Below are positions 1 to 11,905 of a DNA stretch of 64,000 nucleotides, piece after piece; the stretch's first letter is position 1, and every line of letters begins with the position of its first letter. The DNA is from Bettongia penicillata ogilbyi (Eukaryota > Chordata > Mammalia > Diprotodontia > Potoroidae). Below the pieces are notes generated by a model. That model was given only the letters and a program-made list of their open reading frames with translations. It did no database searches and had not been told where the DNA came from. The translations under genes were made by a program, and so were the position numbers. The stretch is from NCBI GenBank assembly GCA_023548195.1, contig JAJHZJ010000014.1, positions 19,293,718-19,357,717 on the forward strand, written 5' to 3'.

Positions 1-515
1 GAAATGCACCTAAAAGGCACACACATACACAGAATTAAAATGAGGGACTAGAAAACAATATACTATGTATCAGGTGACTTTTAAAAAGGCAGAGTTACAG
101 TCATACTATAAGATAAAGCAAAACGCACATTTCATAATATGAATTGATATAAGGAAAAAAATTATATTATGCTGAAAAGGACCATAAAAACAAATGCATA
201 TCATTCTGAGAAATATATGTTCCAAAAGCCTTACATTATAAATTAATAAAGCAAGAATTAACTGAACTACAAGAAGACATAGACAATAACATAATAATAG
301 TAGGAGAATTAAAAGTTCACCTCCCAGACTTGGACAAACCTAACAGAAAGACAAACAAAAAGGAAGTATAGAATAGGGCAAATTGTTGGAAAAAACAAAA
401 CTAAAAAACATGTCATCATCTGCTAAATAATGTACATATTTCTTAACACTACCCTATAACTTCTATAAAAAATGACCACATATTAGGACACAGGAATGTT
501 ACAAAAAAAAAAGGT
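1..515 (+). mobile_element. LINE-1 ORF2 endonuclease-domain fragment (decayed)
   Basis: The A-rich plus strand reads like the endonuclease part of mammalian L1 ORF2. It contains, in order, a stretch like 'agtaggagaattaaaagttc' (the conserved 'nightly build-up' of aspartate-rich EN sequence), and then 'aaaaatgaccacatattagg', matching the L1 segment that encodes the invariant 'KIDHILG'-type motif. Frame is repeatedly broken and no long ORF remains, so it is a dead copy. It enters from outside the window on the left, and homology fades near an A-run at about 507-515. In L1, EN nicks target DNA for target-primed reverse transcription. Identity is by eye; assignment to L1 is fairly sure, the exact end is not. 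Confidence 0.72.
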
Positions 516-3500
516 AAGGAAGATAAAGATAGCATTTGTTGGTAGGTTGCTTGATTTCTGGTAAAAAGAAAGAGGAGCTACTGACCCTCCATAGACAAAG
601 GGGACGTGGGGAACCCTTCAGAAGCCTTTAAGAGAATAAAATTGCTATACTCTTCTTCCCATTTGGCTCCCAGGATAATGCAAGTAGCAACACGACATTG
701 CGCAATTCTCCTTGACTCTTGACCATACGGTAAGTGTTATCATATTCCCTGTACTTCAGATGGGCCTGGTGCTAATCCTACTCATGGATCTTTAAAACAA
801 AAGATCCACTGTGAAATACAAAGATTTAGCATTGTCTAGTACATGGACCAGATGGTTTACATCAGAGACTTGATCTTTCTATAGGGGCAGGAATAAGTAA
901 GCAATGAAACCTGGGATTTCTGGTCTTCTTTTGCCATATGTGGACATTCCTTCAAAGACCCATTGTCTTTTCGTTATTGCTTATTGTCACTTGTTTTATG
1001 TTTTCTTGCTGTTTTGGTTTTTCTTTTTCTCCCTTAGTCCTGTTTATGCCAGTTTTCTCACATCCTCAAAATCAGGTTTATGCATTGGCAGCCCTAAAAC
1101 TATGTAAGTGATAGAAGGTCCTCTTGAAGGTCTTTAGGATCTTACCTCCAAAAGGTGTAGTGTGATAGGAACAAAATTATCTACCAGTCCCTCAATGTGG
1201 GGTTTTTACCTGGTTTTACCTAAGCCCCCACCCCATGCAAATTAAAACAGTATTTCTAAACTGTCCTTATAAATTAGAAAGGCTCCAGTGAATAAGGTTC
1301 AGGTGTTTGTTAAAGCTCACTGGTTATCTAAAAATATAAAAATGGCCTCACCCATATGGAATCAAGATCTTCAGAACTGGTGCATGGCCAAAGGAATCAC
1401 TACAGTGTGCCCAGATAACCAGACGCATTTTATATAGAGATGACTTGGACCTTGAATACTCAAGCTAAGTGCTGTATCATTGTTGAGTATCTTTTTCTAT
1501 GCTATGACTAAGTAAAACTCCTTGTTTTATTTATTTGATTTTATATGTTTTAGCACTTTCCAATTCTGAACCTAGATTACCAGTCTGGTAATTACCATAC
1601 AACAGGATTCCAAAAATCTCTCATTTCAATCTCTGAAGGTTAAGCTGTTTATCAGCAAACCCTTATTTGCCCAATAACTATCAAATTGTTCTAAAAAATC
1701 AAGGTTCCATAATTTTTCAAACCAAAAAACTTCTGTTCTTCCATATAGATGAGTGGATTGACAAAAAAAGAAAAGAAAAAAGGCACAGAAACAGAACTAA
1801 GCCCCAAAGACAAGGTCATTGTCTCTTCTACCAGTTTTGCCACATTCCTAGACTTTACATATGCAGATGTCACCAGCCAAAGCCTGAAAGGGGCTTTAAG
1901 GCACACCCTTCCAGCTTTAAAAAAATCCCTTTTTTTGTCCTTAGATTCACTGGCTTCAGATCATTTTGAGCTTTAGCATTCAACACGCTATACTCAAAGG
2001 ATCATAATAATGCTTTTGCATTCATTTTCAGTTAACTGACCTTGCTTCCATTTTCTTTACGTCTCTTTTGACCTTCATGTTATCAAGTGAGTCCCCTGTG
2101 CATCCAACAAAGAGTGAAGGATAACTTGCTCACCTGGAAAGTATGAAATAGAAATATATTTTGCATACTGGGGCTATTCTCTTCATGTTTTGAACTGAGG
2201 ACTAAACTATTTTTTTCAGGTACAATAAATGCTATAGGAAAGTTCCCTAAATTATCCAGCCTATGGGAAATTGTTTTTAACAAAATGAGTCCTTGAAATC
2301 TACCTATTATTCCTTATATTATTTTTCAATGCCTTGCTAACTATTGCAGTTTACTTTTAAAGTTGACTTACTGTCAACTCACATGTAACTTGTCATGTTC
2401 TGAGAATCATGTCTTTAACCTGTAAAATTCTATTGAACCTGTTTGAATAAAGTCCTCCTACACATACAAAAGGGATTTTGAGATGCTAGCAGAGAAGTAT
2501 TTTTTTTACATCTCCAAAATAGTCTGCATTTTGATTTCTTACCTATCTGGTCATAGGTTTGTCCTCTTTCTCTCTACTTTTGAAGTCAAGCTGCTTTGAA
2601 AGACAGATTATTCATGAAAACTTACAATATTTCAAGATTATTTCCTCTAATAGACAGCCCTGACATAGACCAAATAGTTTAAAAAGCAAAATCCTGCTTC
2701 TTTGTTTCCATCCTCCTCCAGTGGCAAGATGAATTTGTTTATTCAGTATTATATTGATTCAATACAGACAACTTATTCCCAAGTTAGGAGACACAAGTAA
2801 GGAGACACAATTTAAGTCTCCTTTAGCTGCCAGTAATGAAGATTTTATTTATCAGTGTACCCACTGTATCTAAGTGTTTTTCTCTCCTCATATAAAAAAC
2901 CCTCCATCTCTGGGAGCAAGTGCTAGAATGTGTTCATATGACTCTAATCACAGCTAAATTAATCTGCATCCTGCCTTATCCCAGACTGAATCACAAACAG
3001 TCCACACCCTCCATGATCCTTCTACAAATAATTCCTCATTTACCTGTGTTATACTTCCTGAGAGTATGAATAGACTTGACTTGATGAATTATTATCTCAT
3101 TAGGACTCCTTAAGCACTAAACACATCGGAATGCTTTTCAACCTTTCCCCTCCCCATCTCCCTTTTTTCATACAAACTAGTCAGAGTTTGCAGCATTATT
3201 TAACTTTCTGTTAGTTTTATTTTGTTGGTGTGCTTCTCAATGTATGTGTCTTAAGTCTTAGAATAATTAATATCTTCTCTTAGTCTTCATAATTACAAAT
3301 AACTTTTCTAAGTTTAGGAACAGATTTGTGATACAAGTGCTAGGGCAAGCTAAAACACAGAATAGGCACTGGAAGAAGTGAAAATAATATGAATATGTTA
3401 TGTTCTCTTTCATGTCTTTGGAATTTCTCATACCGGAATGTAAAAAAATGTGTACTGAAGGTCAAATTCTACTTTCACAGTTAATGAATTAAAGTACAGA

Positions 3501-3555
3501 AATGCAAAGACGTATAACTTTAGGATTTTATGAATAAAACCCTAATGTTCAAGAC
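516..3555. other. unresolved AT-rich stretch with LTR-like polyadenylation segment near 560-740
   Basis: No gene is recognised. At 600-740 a short compact segment carries AATAAA at 635-640, followed by a pyrimidine-rich stretch, which is the sort of layout seen at the end of a retroviral LTR, but I see no TG...CA ends or duplicated flanks. Short open frames at 904-1107 and 1749-1976 have no recognisable motif; the first has a hydrophobic phenylalanine-rich run. They are probably chance. Confidence 0.35.
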
Positions 3556-3559
3556 AAGT

Positions 3560-3735
3560 AGGTGTTGTGAAGAAGTGAACAGGCTTGGTTTTAAAGTCAG
3601 AGGATGTGGGTTCAAACCTGGTTCTGCCACTTTTTACTTGTGTCAGTCAATCTGTTTAGTTCCCAGTTTCTTCATATTTAAAATGAAGGTATTAGATTAA
3701 ATATATTTTGAGATCCACTTGAGTTTCTGTCAAAA
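3560..3735 (+). mobile_element. MIR/THER-type CORE-SINE
   Basis: Reads in the MIR order: a tRNA-derived head with a B-box-like GGTTCAAACCT at 3609-3619, a 'ctgccact...ttgtgt' core, then 'agtttcttcatatttaaaatg', and a tail resembling the 'gattagatgatctctgaggtc' end of therian MIR relatives. It is non-coding and pol III derived, moved by L2-type machinery. Old and diverged. Confidence 0.68.
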
Positions 3736-4789
3736 TGAATTTATGTATTTTACTTTTTTATACACTATAAAGATAATGTTTCTATTTTTTGTATCTCCAA
3801 GAGAATAAGTGCTATCTGTTGTTGTTATACATGAAATAAACAAATGTTTATTCATGAGAGGTCAAAGTAAAGTCCTTTTCCTTATCTACATTATATTTAT
3901 TTGCATTTATGCTGGTTAAGGTTCATTTAGGATAAATTATTCAGAGATATACTGACAAATATATTTAAGCTCTGTAGACCAGTAGAAGGCAACAATACAA
4001 GATCACTTTGCTACATATTTGCTTCATTTCAACGTGCCGCTAATCTTTTAGTAGTTAACTAATTGAAAGTCTTGAAAAAGAAACAAAAAATTGTAGTTAA
4101 GTAACTGATGTGGCTACAAAGTCAAGATCCAAAGGTCATGACAGTGAAGGTCCTATGTTGTAGTAGATTTAAGCCTAAGACTTGAAGAAGAAAAATTACT
4201 AAAAAATCTACAAAATAAAATTGCTGTTATGTTTCCCAATTTAAAAAAATATTTAACGTACAAATGAAACAGAGGAAGAATGAAGAGCTTATTAATCACT
4301 CAATCAGTCTAATAAAAACTATTCTTATTTTATTTTGAAGACATCAATATTTCTAAATGTGAATGGATAAGGTGCCCATTTGTCATAGATAAATGCCACA
4401 TTTGCTCTTATTCCATCTAAATAAACATAGGTAAAAAATTTATCTTGTGATAGTATGTTGAAAAAAATGTTTGAGCCTAAAGATCTTATTATGTTTTGGC
4501 TACAGGTAAATAAATAATTCTCTGATTTACCATAAAAACAATACAAATTTGACTACTATTTATAATACCTTCTTTGTGTGAAATGGGATTTTCTGCTATG
4601 GCTTTTATAAAAACGAAACATCACTCTCAGTAGTTGAAACAGAATTGTGAGGAAAAAAACTCATTAGTTTCACCACATTTGTAAAACTTTGTGCCAAAAA
4701 ACAAGCCCATCTCTAATATTATCATTTCTTTTTTAACCAAACCTGTGATTTCATCAGCATGGTAAACTCCTGGAAGTTTCTCTATCAAC
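3736..4789. other. unresolved AT-rich DNA
   Basis: No recognisable repeat, exon or RNA gene. Short frames at 4325-4546 (minus) have no family signature. Confidence 0.5.
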
Positions 4790-4892
4790 AAAGATCGTAG
4801 ACCATGAGAGATGAAATGACTACGTGTCTGACGCAAAACTTGAACCCAGGTTTTCCTGATTTGAGTCAGCTCTTTATCCACTACATTATGCT
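4790..4892 (-). mobile_element. MIR-type SINE fragment
   Basis: The plus strand shows the reverse complement of a tRNA SINE head: 'ttgaacccaggttttcctga' at 4850-4869, then 'ctctttatccactacattat'. Only the head and part of the core remain. Confidence 0.6.
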
Positions 4893-7800
4893 TAAAATTG
4901 CGAAAGATTTTGTGCCAAATGCTTTGCATTATTTTGCTACATGCTTCTAAATTTGGAGGTATTGTAAAATTTCAATAAATTCTTCATTATATTTTAATAA
5001 CTTATAAGCTAAGAAAATTGTTGAGATACTGCATGAAAAGAGTCAGGTATGACCTTTTTTTTGTAAAAAGGGAAACATCACTACATAAAGTCTAGAAATA
5101 AATAAAGCAGATGATTACTAAGGTTCCATCTATCTTTAAAATTCTGATAGTAGATGAATAAAAAGTCCTCAGAAGGTATTTTTTACTTATTTTTACTCCG
5201 ATCTCTTTAAACAACTAAAAGAGATTAGGTCTTCTTTGTCTGATCAGATAATTCTTTGCCCTCTAATGCACGTCAGTAAATCTCATTAAAATTAGATATC
5301 AGCAAAACAAAAATGTTCATTTATAAGCAGAATACAATGACAAGTAAATAAAACAAACTCATTGGGTAAAAGCATATAAAAAGAACTTTTCCCCTAGGTA
5401 AAGTTTCATTGCTATGAAATGTTTAGAGGAGATGGAATTAGGGGGCATTCATCACTTCCCTCAAACATGGATGAAAAATAAAGTATTTTATATGGAGCAA
5501 TTGCTATTTTGGGATTAAAGAAAACAAGTAGAATTCATTTTCATTTTACAATTATGTGTAGCACATTGATTTTTAATCAAATTGTGACTGAACTGATTCA
5601 GAATATAAGGAAAGATATTTTTAAAAATTGATAAAGCAATATGGTTCTGCTTTCAACAGGTCTTTTTTGTACTTGATGTACTCAGTAAAATTTGAACCAT
5701 GTAGTTCTTAATTTTACTGTGTTTATTGTTTGTCTTGGGACTATTTCAGAGTTTGTTAGGTTTTCCCTCTCCCTGCCCCCCACTTAAAAATACAGCATAT
5801 TAGATCTCAGTTCTCTTGTTTTAAAATCATCCTTAATTCAGTTTTCTTAGATGAAATTTCTTCAGTAAACTCTTTATTCAACTAAATCAGCACTCTGTAT
5901 TTGGTAACAAATCAACCCCTAAAGCATAAGGAGATCTGCACCAAGACCTCTGACAACTAAGTTGCACAGGGAATGCATTGAATTGAGATTATTTACATGT
6001 CATTTATTCTTAGCAGCACTGCATATCTCTTAATAAGACAAATGGTACTTTTGTTTGCATCTCGTGGCAAAGTACTGCATGAAATTATTATGCTTTATAT
6101 ATAAATTGAATAGAAATCATTGCATCATTAGGATTTTCATGTTATCCTTTAAAAGAGGCTGTGTGTATACGCGTGATCAAATCAACTTTTTTTTCTAGAT
6201 GATTGATCTTTTTTAATTGTAAAAGCAGACTATTGCCAAACAATCAATTGGATCACTGCACAGCCAATCTGATTTGATCACTAAGACCACATCTGGTTAT
6301 TTTAGCCATCTTAATGTCCCAAATTCAATCAATTACAAAACATTCTGTTTCCTTAGAAATACACTTTTCAGAAATGAATCTGATGAGAAAAGATTCACTG
6401 TGGTATGTACATCTGCATGACCTATGGAATAAATCCATTTTAATAAATAATTGTATCAGCAAAATAGAACTGAATGTTAATGCTGAAACACAAGTTTAGC
6501 GGTAGATGTGGTTATATTGTTTGTAAGCAAATTGTATTTTAAATGATTCAGGTGGCTTGAAGTAAAGAAATTGCCTCCCTCCCCCCAACAAATCCTTTTT
6601 ATAAATTTGAAATCTTATATGTAAAGATCACTTAAAAGTGAGGAGCCCTTTTATAACTTTTCTTTCTGGCCTCATATCTGCCAATTTTTCAGTAGCCAAT
6701 ATTTATTAATAAAGTTTTTGTAAGTCCATAGAGTAGAGGTTGTTTTCTGTCCCCCCTCCAAACACACACAAAGCTCTGAACCCTTCCCTAGAAAATAATT
6801 TGGGAATAGGGAAGAGAGAAATGAAAAAGAGTTACTAACATGCATATTTCCTTTTTTTTTTCTTCTTTGATGGATTTGACTGCAAAGTGATTGAATGGGG
6901 TAAATTCATGTGCACTGCTTGTTAAGACAGCATTTTTTGGAAAAGGGCTCTGTCTAAGTAAACATGATTTAAGTCCTTTTTTTTTTCTCTTACCCTTAAT
7001 CTTCTTCTTGTCTGACTAAATCTTTCTGACATACTATCTGCAGAGTACTTGGAAGGTTCTTGTCATATCTCAACAATCCCAATTTCTTTTCTTCCTCATG
7101 CCATCTCCAATAATCTTCCTTTTATAATATATGGGCAAACAAATTTTATTTCTCATAACAATTGTGTCAAAAAAAAGAACAGTGGTTTCTTTTAAAGTAT
7201 GTGTATGTGAGCACAGAGATATTCATGCATATGTGTTAAGGTATACATTAATATATAGATATACATATATATGAACCCATTCACGCTCATGTTTTTTCAT
7301 CTAATTTCCAATAAGTACATAAGGACAATATCAAAAATAATAACAACTTATTAAATCTAGTGCAATTGTCAAAATTTAACTAGTAGCTCTAAAATATGTT
7401 GCCATTTTTTGCCCCACATATTTGTTTCATGTTTACCATTCTCTTTTCCACGGAGCAGAGATTGTAGGGGTTTATGCTAACATAAGCACTGTATAGTTCA
7501 GTGGAGCCGCATTAAGCTTATAGAATTTACCAAGATCTAAAAGCATTGAATAGAGGAGAAATCTGATTCTAGGTTCAAAAAAATCTATGCTATAAAATAT
7601 TATATTTTAAAAGTCCCATTAGTTACTAATCTAAATGTTTATGGTTAAGAAAATTACTAACAGTAATGACTTTGAATACAAAGCATTTCATTTTATAAAA
7701 CATTTCTTGTTTTAATTTGGAAAAGAGAAAAAAAAATGCCCTATAGCAGTGATGTCTACTTCTGCACATTTTATTTCAAATTTTAAAGAGGGGAACCCCA

Positions 7801-9654
7801 AAAAATTAATTCACTCGTAGACTTAAATTCATTTTCTCACTAAAACTTAGCATTCAATATCAGACTTCTAGGTTAAGTTTTTTTTTTTTTTTTATGGTTG
7901 AGTTATAAAGTAAAACTCCTAAAATAGGAATTTATGGTACAAATGACAGATTTTTAACAATAAAAGCATAAACAGTGTCTCTTTACAGATGCTTAAATCA
8001 AATATGGGGTGAGGGTTTGGGAGGAATGATGTATTGCCAGGACATTGAGCGCGGGTTATTTTAATTGACCATATCTAGTTAATCATTTTGTTTTCTTTAG
8101 AAAACAAATAACAACGTTGCAAGCAATTTGATTACACAATTTTTTTTACCATAAAATATTTCAAAAACAATGAATTTAATCATTCTGTGGTCTGGATTGA
8201 ATTCAACATTGTGATCTTTTATTGAACTCCAAAGCAACAAAGAATTACAAACTTACTGATGACCATCTTTGAAGTTGAATGACCCATTATTATTGTATGA
8301 TGCTACAAAAGGACAAAGTAGAAAATTTAGAATTTTATACGGACTTTATACTTATCTAAGAAACCCAAGGAAAGTTAAGGAATTAAGTATTGAATTAGTG
8401 AATATGTCATTTGATTATGATTCTGAGATTACACTTTAAATCTGTTTCATATTAAACAACACTTCAATTTCTTTTTGACAAAGAAATGCTTATGCAAATT
8501 AAAAAGAAACAATACTAAGTTAAACAGAACAGCAGTGAATAATACATAATCATAATCATATATGTATGTAGGTGTATATATACATGTATATGAATATTCA
8601 GTTACTTGAAATATAAACAACCACTAGTTTACTCAAATGCAAAATAAATTAATATCCAACACAATTCTGGATTTAAAAAGCAATCCAATGCTATGAATTC
8701 TTAAGCAAAGTCAATTTTCTTAATCACATTTTGATAAATGCAAAAAGAAAGATCTATTTCATAATTATTCTAAGACAAGTGAATTAAATTAGAAATCCTT
8801 AAAATTGTAGCTATACATAGCCATGAATTGATGTTACTTAAAATCTGTTTTCAAACATTATATTCTCTGTCACTGATGTTTATGGAGACTTTCCACTACC
8901 TTATCAAAGTAGTATCACCAAACTTCATTTTTATGATCAATATGAAATGTAATATTTAATCATTTCATCTCATTTAAATAAATACTAATTTCAACATTTA
9001 GCTAGCATCCTACTAACATCAATAGCTGTATATTAGGCACTCTGACTTTCCTTAGAGAATTGTATGACAGTTTCAGTTTAACATATACAATTTGTTTCAT
9101 CTTTCTATTCCTGCCACCCCAGAATACACTGTTTTACCATGCTTTGCCAATATATTAATTATTAGTTCTGATAAAAACATGGGAGTTTATTTCAAAAGTT
9201 TAATAAAATCAAAATGAATACTATGGTGGGGGGAAGTTACAATACCATCTGAAAGGTAATCAACCTAATGGAAAAATTGTTATTATCAGACATGTAGAAT
9301 GTTATATGAAAGTTGAAAATAAAAATTTCAATGCTATTCTCACTCAAACTTTTCCACGGCATTAATATTGTCATGTATTCCATTTAATACATTTGAGGCA
9401 TTATTCCAAATTATTTTTAAATGAGGGAAAGAATGGAAATGATTAAAATGAACCAAATTACACCAAAGAGTAATAGTTCTTTGCTAATATTGTGCAAACA
9501 AAACCTACTGAAAATATTATGTTGGTAAACTTGTGTAGTGACAATCAGTTGGTCTCACCCCTTTCCAAAGATAACTGACAAGTAAAGCTCCCTCCTCTAT
9601 TTTCTTTAATGTAGACAAATGGGTTGTCTTCAGTTATGTTCTCTACCACTCATC
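4893..9654. other. long unresolved AT-rich block
   Basis: Nearly 5 kb in which I recognise no transposon, exon or RNA gene. It contains homopolymer runs (poly-T at 7879-7895), TA/TG-rich stretches near 7200-7275 and 8565-8595, and a cluster of TGATTGAT/TGATCAAAT-like motifs at about 6165-6300. Lack of recent repeats makes this one of the better places to look for conserved non-coding sequence. Confidence 0.45.
6165..6310. promoter_or_regulatory. candidate conserved non-coding element (PBX/HOX-like motif cluster)
   Basis: Several near-copies of TGAT[T/C][G/A]AT occur close together: 'gtgatcaaatcaac' at 6173-6186, 'gatgattgatc' near 6199-6209, 'caatcaattggatcac' near 6241-6256, and 'tgatttgatcac' near 6269-6280. 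Such cores resemble PBX/MEIS/HOX sites. This is a motif-density argument only; no conservation was tested. Confidence 0.25.
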
Positions 9655-9843
9655 AAGCAAGCTGTGGTCCTGAGTTGGTAGTCAAAAGATCTAGGTTTTA
9701 ATACTAGTTGTTCCGCTCATTAGATGTTTTCTTGGGCAAATCACTTCATATTTCTGGGTTACAGTTTCCTCATCTGTAAAATGAGAAGGATTGGAAAAAG
9801 ATACTTCTAATGTTCTTTCCAGTTCCAACATACTATGATTCTG
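9655..9843 (+). mobile_element. MIR/THER-type CORE-SINE
   Basis: Has the diagnostic run 'gtttcctcatctgtaaaatg' at about 9763-9782. It is followed by a tail close to 'ttctttccagttccaacata' and 'ctatgattctg', the 3' end typical of this SINE group. The tRNA head at 9680-9710 is diverged. One of the best-preserved MIR-like copies here. Confidence 0.75.
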
Positions 9844-10063
9844 CAAATAAGAGTTCTGACCAAAAAACAAAAAATTAACCTCTTGTATTACACAAATATT
9901 GTGCCCATTTGTTGTACCAAGATTTTATTTTATTACTTTGTTAGAGTATATAAAGCTCTAATTCTAATGCTAAATCTTTCCCTATAGCTCTTTGGAACTG
10001 ACAGAAACAAGCCACAACCATTTCTGATGTAAATAAAAAACATCACTCTGCATATCGACAGAC

Positions 10064-10088
10064 CAAATAAAAGTTCTGCTTTTATTTG
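10064..10088. repeat. short perfect hairpin
   Basis: 10-bp perfect arms (CAAATAAAAG and CTTTTATTTG) around a 5-nt loop TTCTG. Too short for a pre-miRNA by itself; function unknown. Confidence 0.5.
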
Positions 10089-10544
10089 AAGCAGAAAACT
10101 CACCTACAGAAAACTACAAAAAGCTGTGCTGGCACCTAGTGGATAATGGTTGTAGCAAATTCCACCTTCTACCCAGTTGTACTGTTGTTGCTAATAGGAT
10201 GCATTTGAATTACTTTCCACTATCTTTTCTATTGAAAGCTTCACTATGGCTGAAAGGCCAAGCCCAATTAATCACCCAGAATAAATTTACTATAGCTATG
10301 TAACTAAATATTCTGAGTTTACCTTTCGGTAAGGACAGGAAGAATTTTGGAAACCACAAGGCACAGAACCCTGTGGAAACAAGGCACAGTTTCTGCTGAT
10401 GGGCATTGCCAAACCTTGTTACACCAAGTCCAGTTCTCTCCACAATAAAGACTTCTGATGAAATCAAATGGTACCTGTAAAGTATTATCTATATGGACAA
10501 AAGGTACTCTTCCTATGCACTACAGGAAAGCAAGCTAAATGGAG
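10089..10544. other. unresolved
   Basis: No recognisable feature. The minus-strand frame at 10210-10467 shows no known domain. Confidence 0.4.
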
Positions 10545-10730
10545 TGCATAGCAGGCAGATCTTGGAGCCAAAAAGACCTTTATTAAAGTCTTACCTCTTA
10601 ATATTTACCGACTGTGTGGCCATGGGCAAGTTTCCTCAGATCATACGGTGATTTTGTAGTCAACTAAGGTACGAAGCTTCAGACAAATTGCTGATTTGCA
10701 TGAGGGGAGGAAGTTTCCCTGCTAAGAGTT
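10545..10730 (+). mobile_element. diverged tRNA-type SINE
   Basis: Shows 'gactgtgtggccatgggcaa' at about 10610-10629, the conserved middle of tRNA/CORE SINEs ('ctgtgtgaccctgggcaag'), and then 'tttcctcag'. The 3' part does not match MIR and may belong to another marsupial SINE subfamily. Confidence 0.5.
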
Positions 10731-10964
10731 CTTTCTCGTGTTGAGGTCACATTTGTAGCAAAAATAATAACAATAATAATACACTTCAGACTTTCAGTCT
10801 GCCATTAAATTTTGAGGTTTCAAATAACCACATTTATTTACTTATTCGTCCTTTAAAACATTTGGTCACAGAAGTGCAATTTTAAAATTTGAGCATCTGC
10901 CCCAAGGTGTGCTGAAAAGCAGCTGATGCAAAAAGTGTTATATGGGGACAGTGGTCACAATTTT

Positions 10965-11215
10965 AGAACTGGGAGAAATCTCATAGAACATCTATTTCTA
11001 ACCTCTCATTTTTATATGTAAGCAAACTGAACCTCGGAGAGGTTCATAGGATAGATTTTGAGCTACATAGGACCTTAGAGGTCATCTAAACCCAACAAAA
11101 GTCTAGGAATGTAAACACAGGTAAGGAATATCAGAGACAAAGTTTGAACCCAAATCTTTTGATTTCAAATCGAGTGTTCTTTTTAACTATAGCATGCTAC
11201 AATTTTCTTACAGTC
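10965..11215 (-). mobile_element. two tandem or nested MIR-like SINE fragments
   Basis: The reverse complement reads as MIR-type sequence twice in a row. One fragment ends in 'ctgaacctcggagaggttca' at about 11028-11047. A second starts with 'gaccttagaggtcatctaaa' at about 11071-11090 and runs to 'ttgaacccaaatcttttgat' and the head near 11205. The repeated start of the tail suggests one copy landed in or next to the other. Confidence 0.6.
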
Positions 11216-11449
11216 CATTCTGTCTGAAGGAGGTTTCAGCTCATTTATGAATTTATCCACTCCCTATAGCTCCCCTGTCTGAGCCCCAAGGGTTGTAGAG
11301 TCTACTTGGTCAGGATCTATTACCACATTTCTTAGTAGTCCATGGATGGTAGATAACTATTGTACAATGGAGTTCACAGAAGGATCAGATGACTAAGGTT
11401 AAACTAATTATAGCACTGAAGTGGATTAAAACAAAGTCAGTCAAGAATA

Positions 11450-11703
11450 AATTTGTAGTTATTGTTTGGTCATGTCTGACTCTTCGTGACCTCATTTGGG
11501 GTTTTGGCAAAGATCCTGGAGCGGTTTGCCTTTTTTTTTTCTCCAGCTCATTTTACAAATGAGGATGCTGAGGCAAACAGGGTTAAGTGACTTGCCTAGG
11601 CTCACGCAACTAATAAGTGTCTAAGGGCAGATTTGAACTCAGGAAGTTGATTCTTCCTGATTCCAAACCTAGCTCTCTATCCACTGTTCTACCTACTTGC
11701 CCC
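11450..11703 (-). mobile_element. Mar1-like CORE-SINE with RTE/BovB-like 3' end
   Basis: Nearly complete. On the minus strand a tRNA-like head (near 11703 to 11640, with a B-box-like 'gagttcaaatc') leads into the core 'taagtgacttgcctaggctc' (plus-strand reading) and a 3' part containing 'tcatgtctgactcttcgtga'. That 3' wording resembles RTE/BovB LINE tails, and marsupial Mar1 SINEs are known to carry a BovB-like 3' end. A T-run at 11531-11540 interrupts it. Presence of this SINE is one reason to call the genome marsupial. Confidence 0.72.
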
Positions 11704-11829
11704 TAAAAATAAGGTTTTCTCCAACATTTCCTTCTTGCCTAGAGTAGCACAGAACAATGCTTCAGTCCAGTGAACTCTAGATTTGCTTTACCAAAGTGTC
11801 ATATTTAGGAGCCAATCCATTTCAGCAGA

Positions 11830-11905
11830 CTTTTATTTAGCCCTTAATTTGTGCAAAGCAATGTATTAAGCACTAGAGAGATGAAGTCACAGATAAGGCA
11901 ACAGA
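11830..11905 (-). mobile_element. L2 3'-end fragment
   Basis: Plus-strand 'tgtgcaaagcaatgtattaa' followed by 'gcactagagagatgaag' is the reverse complement of the L2 tail ('gcgcttagcacagtgcctgg' type). Confidence 0.55.

Noticed and set aside
10064..10088. Hairpin as a microRNA precursor
   Set aside because: The stem is only 10 bp with no extended pairing around it.
11640..11703. tRNA-like sequence as a real tRNA gene
   Set aside because: It is the head of a SINE: it lacks acceptor-stem pairing and continues into the CORE region. The same holds for the other SINE heads.
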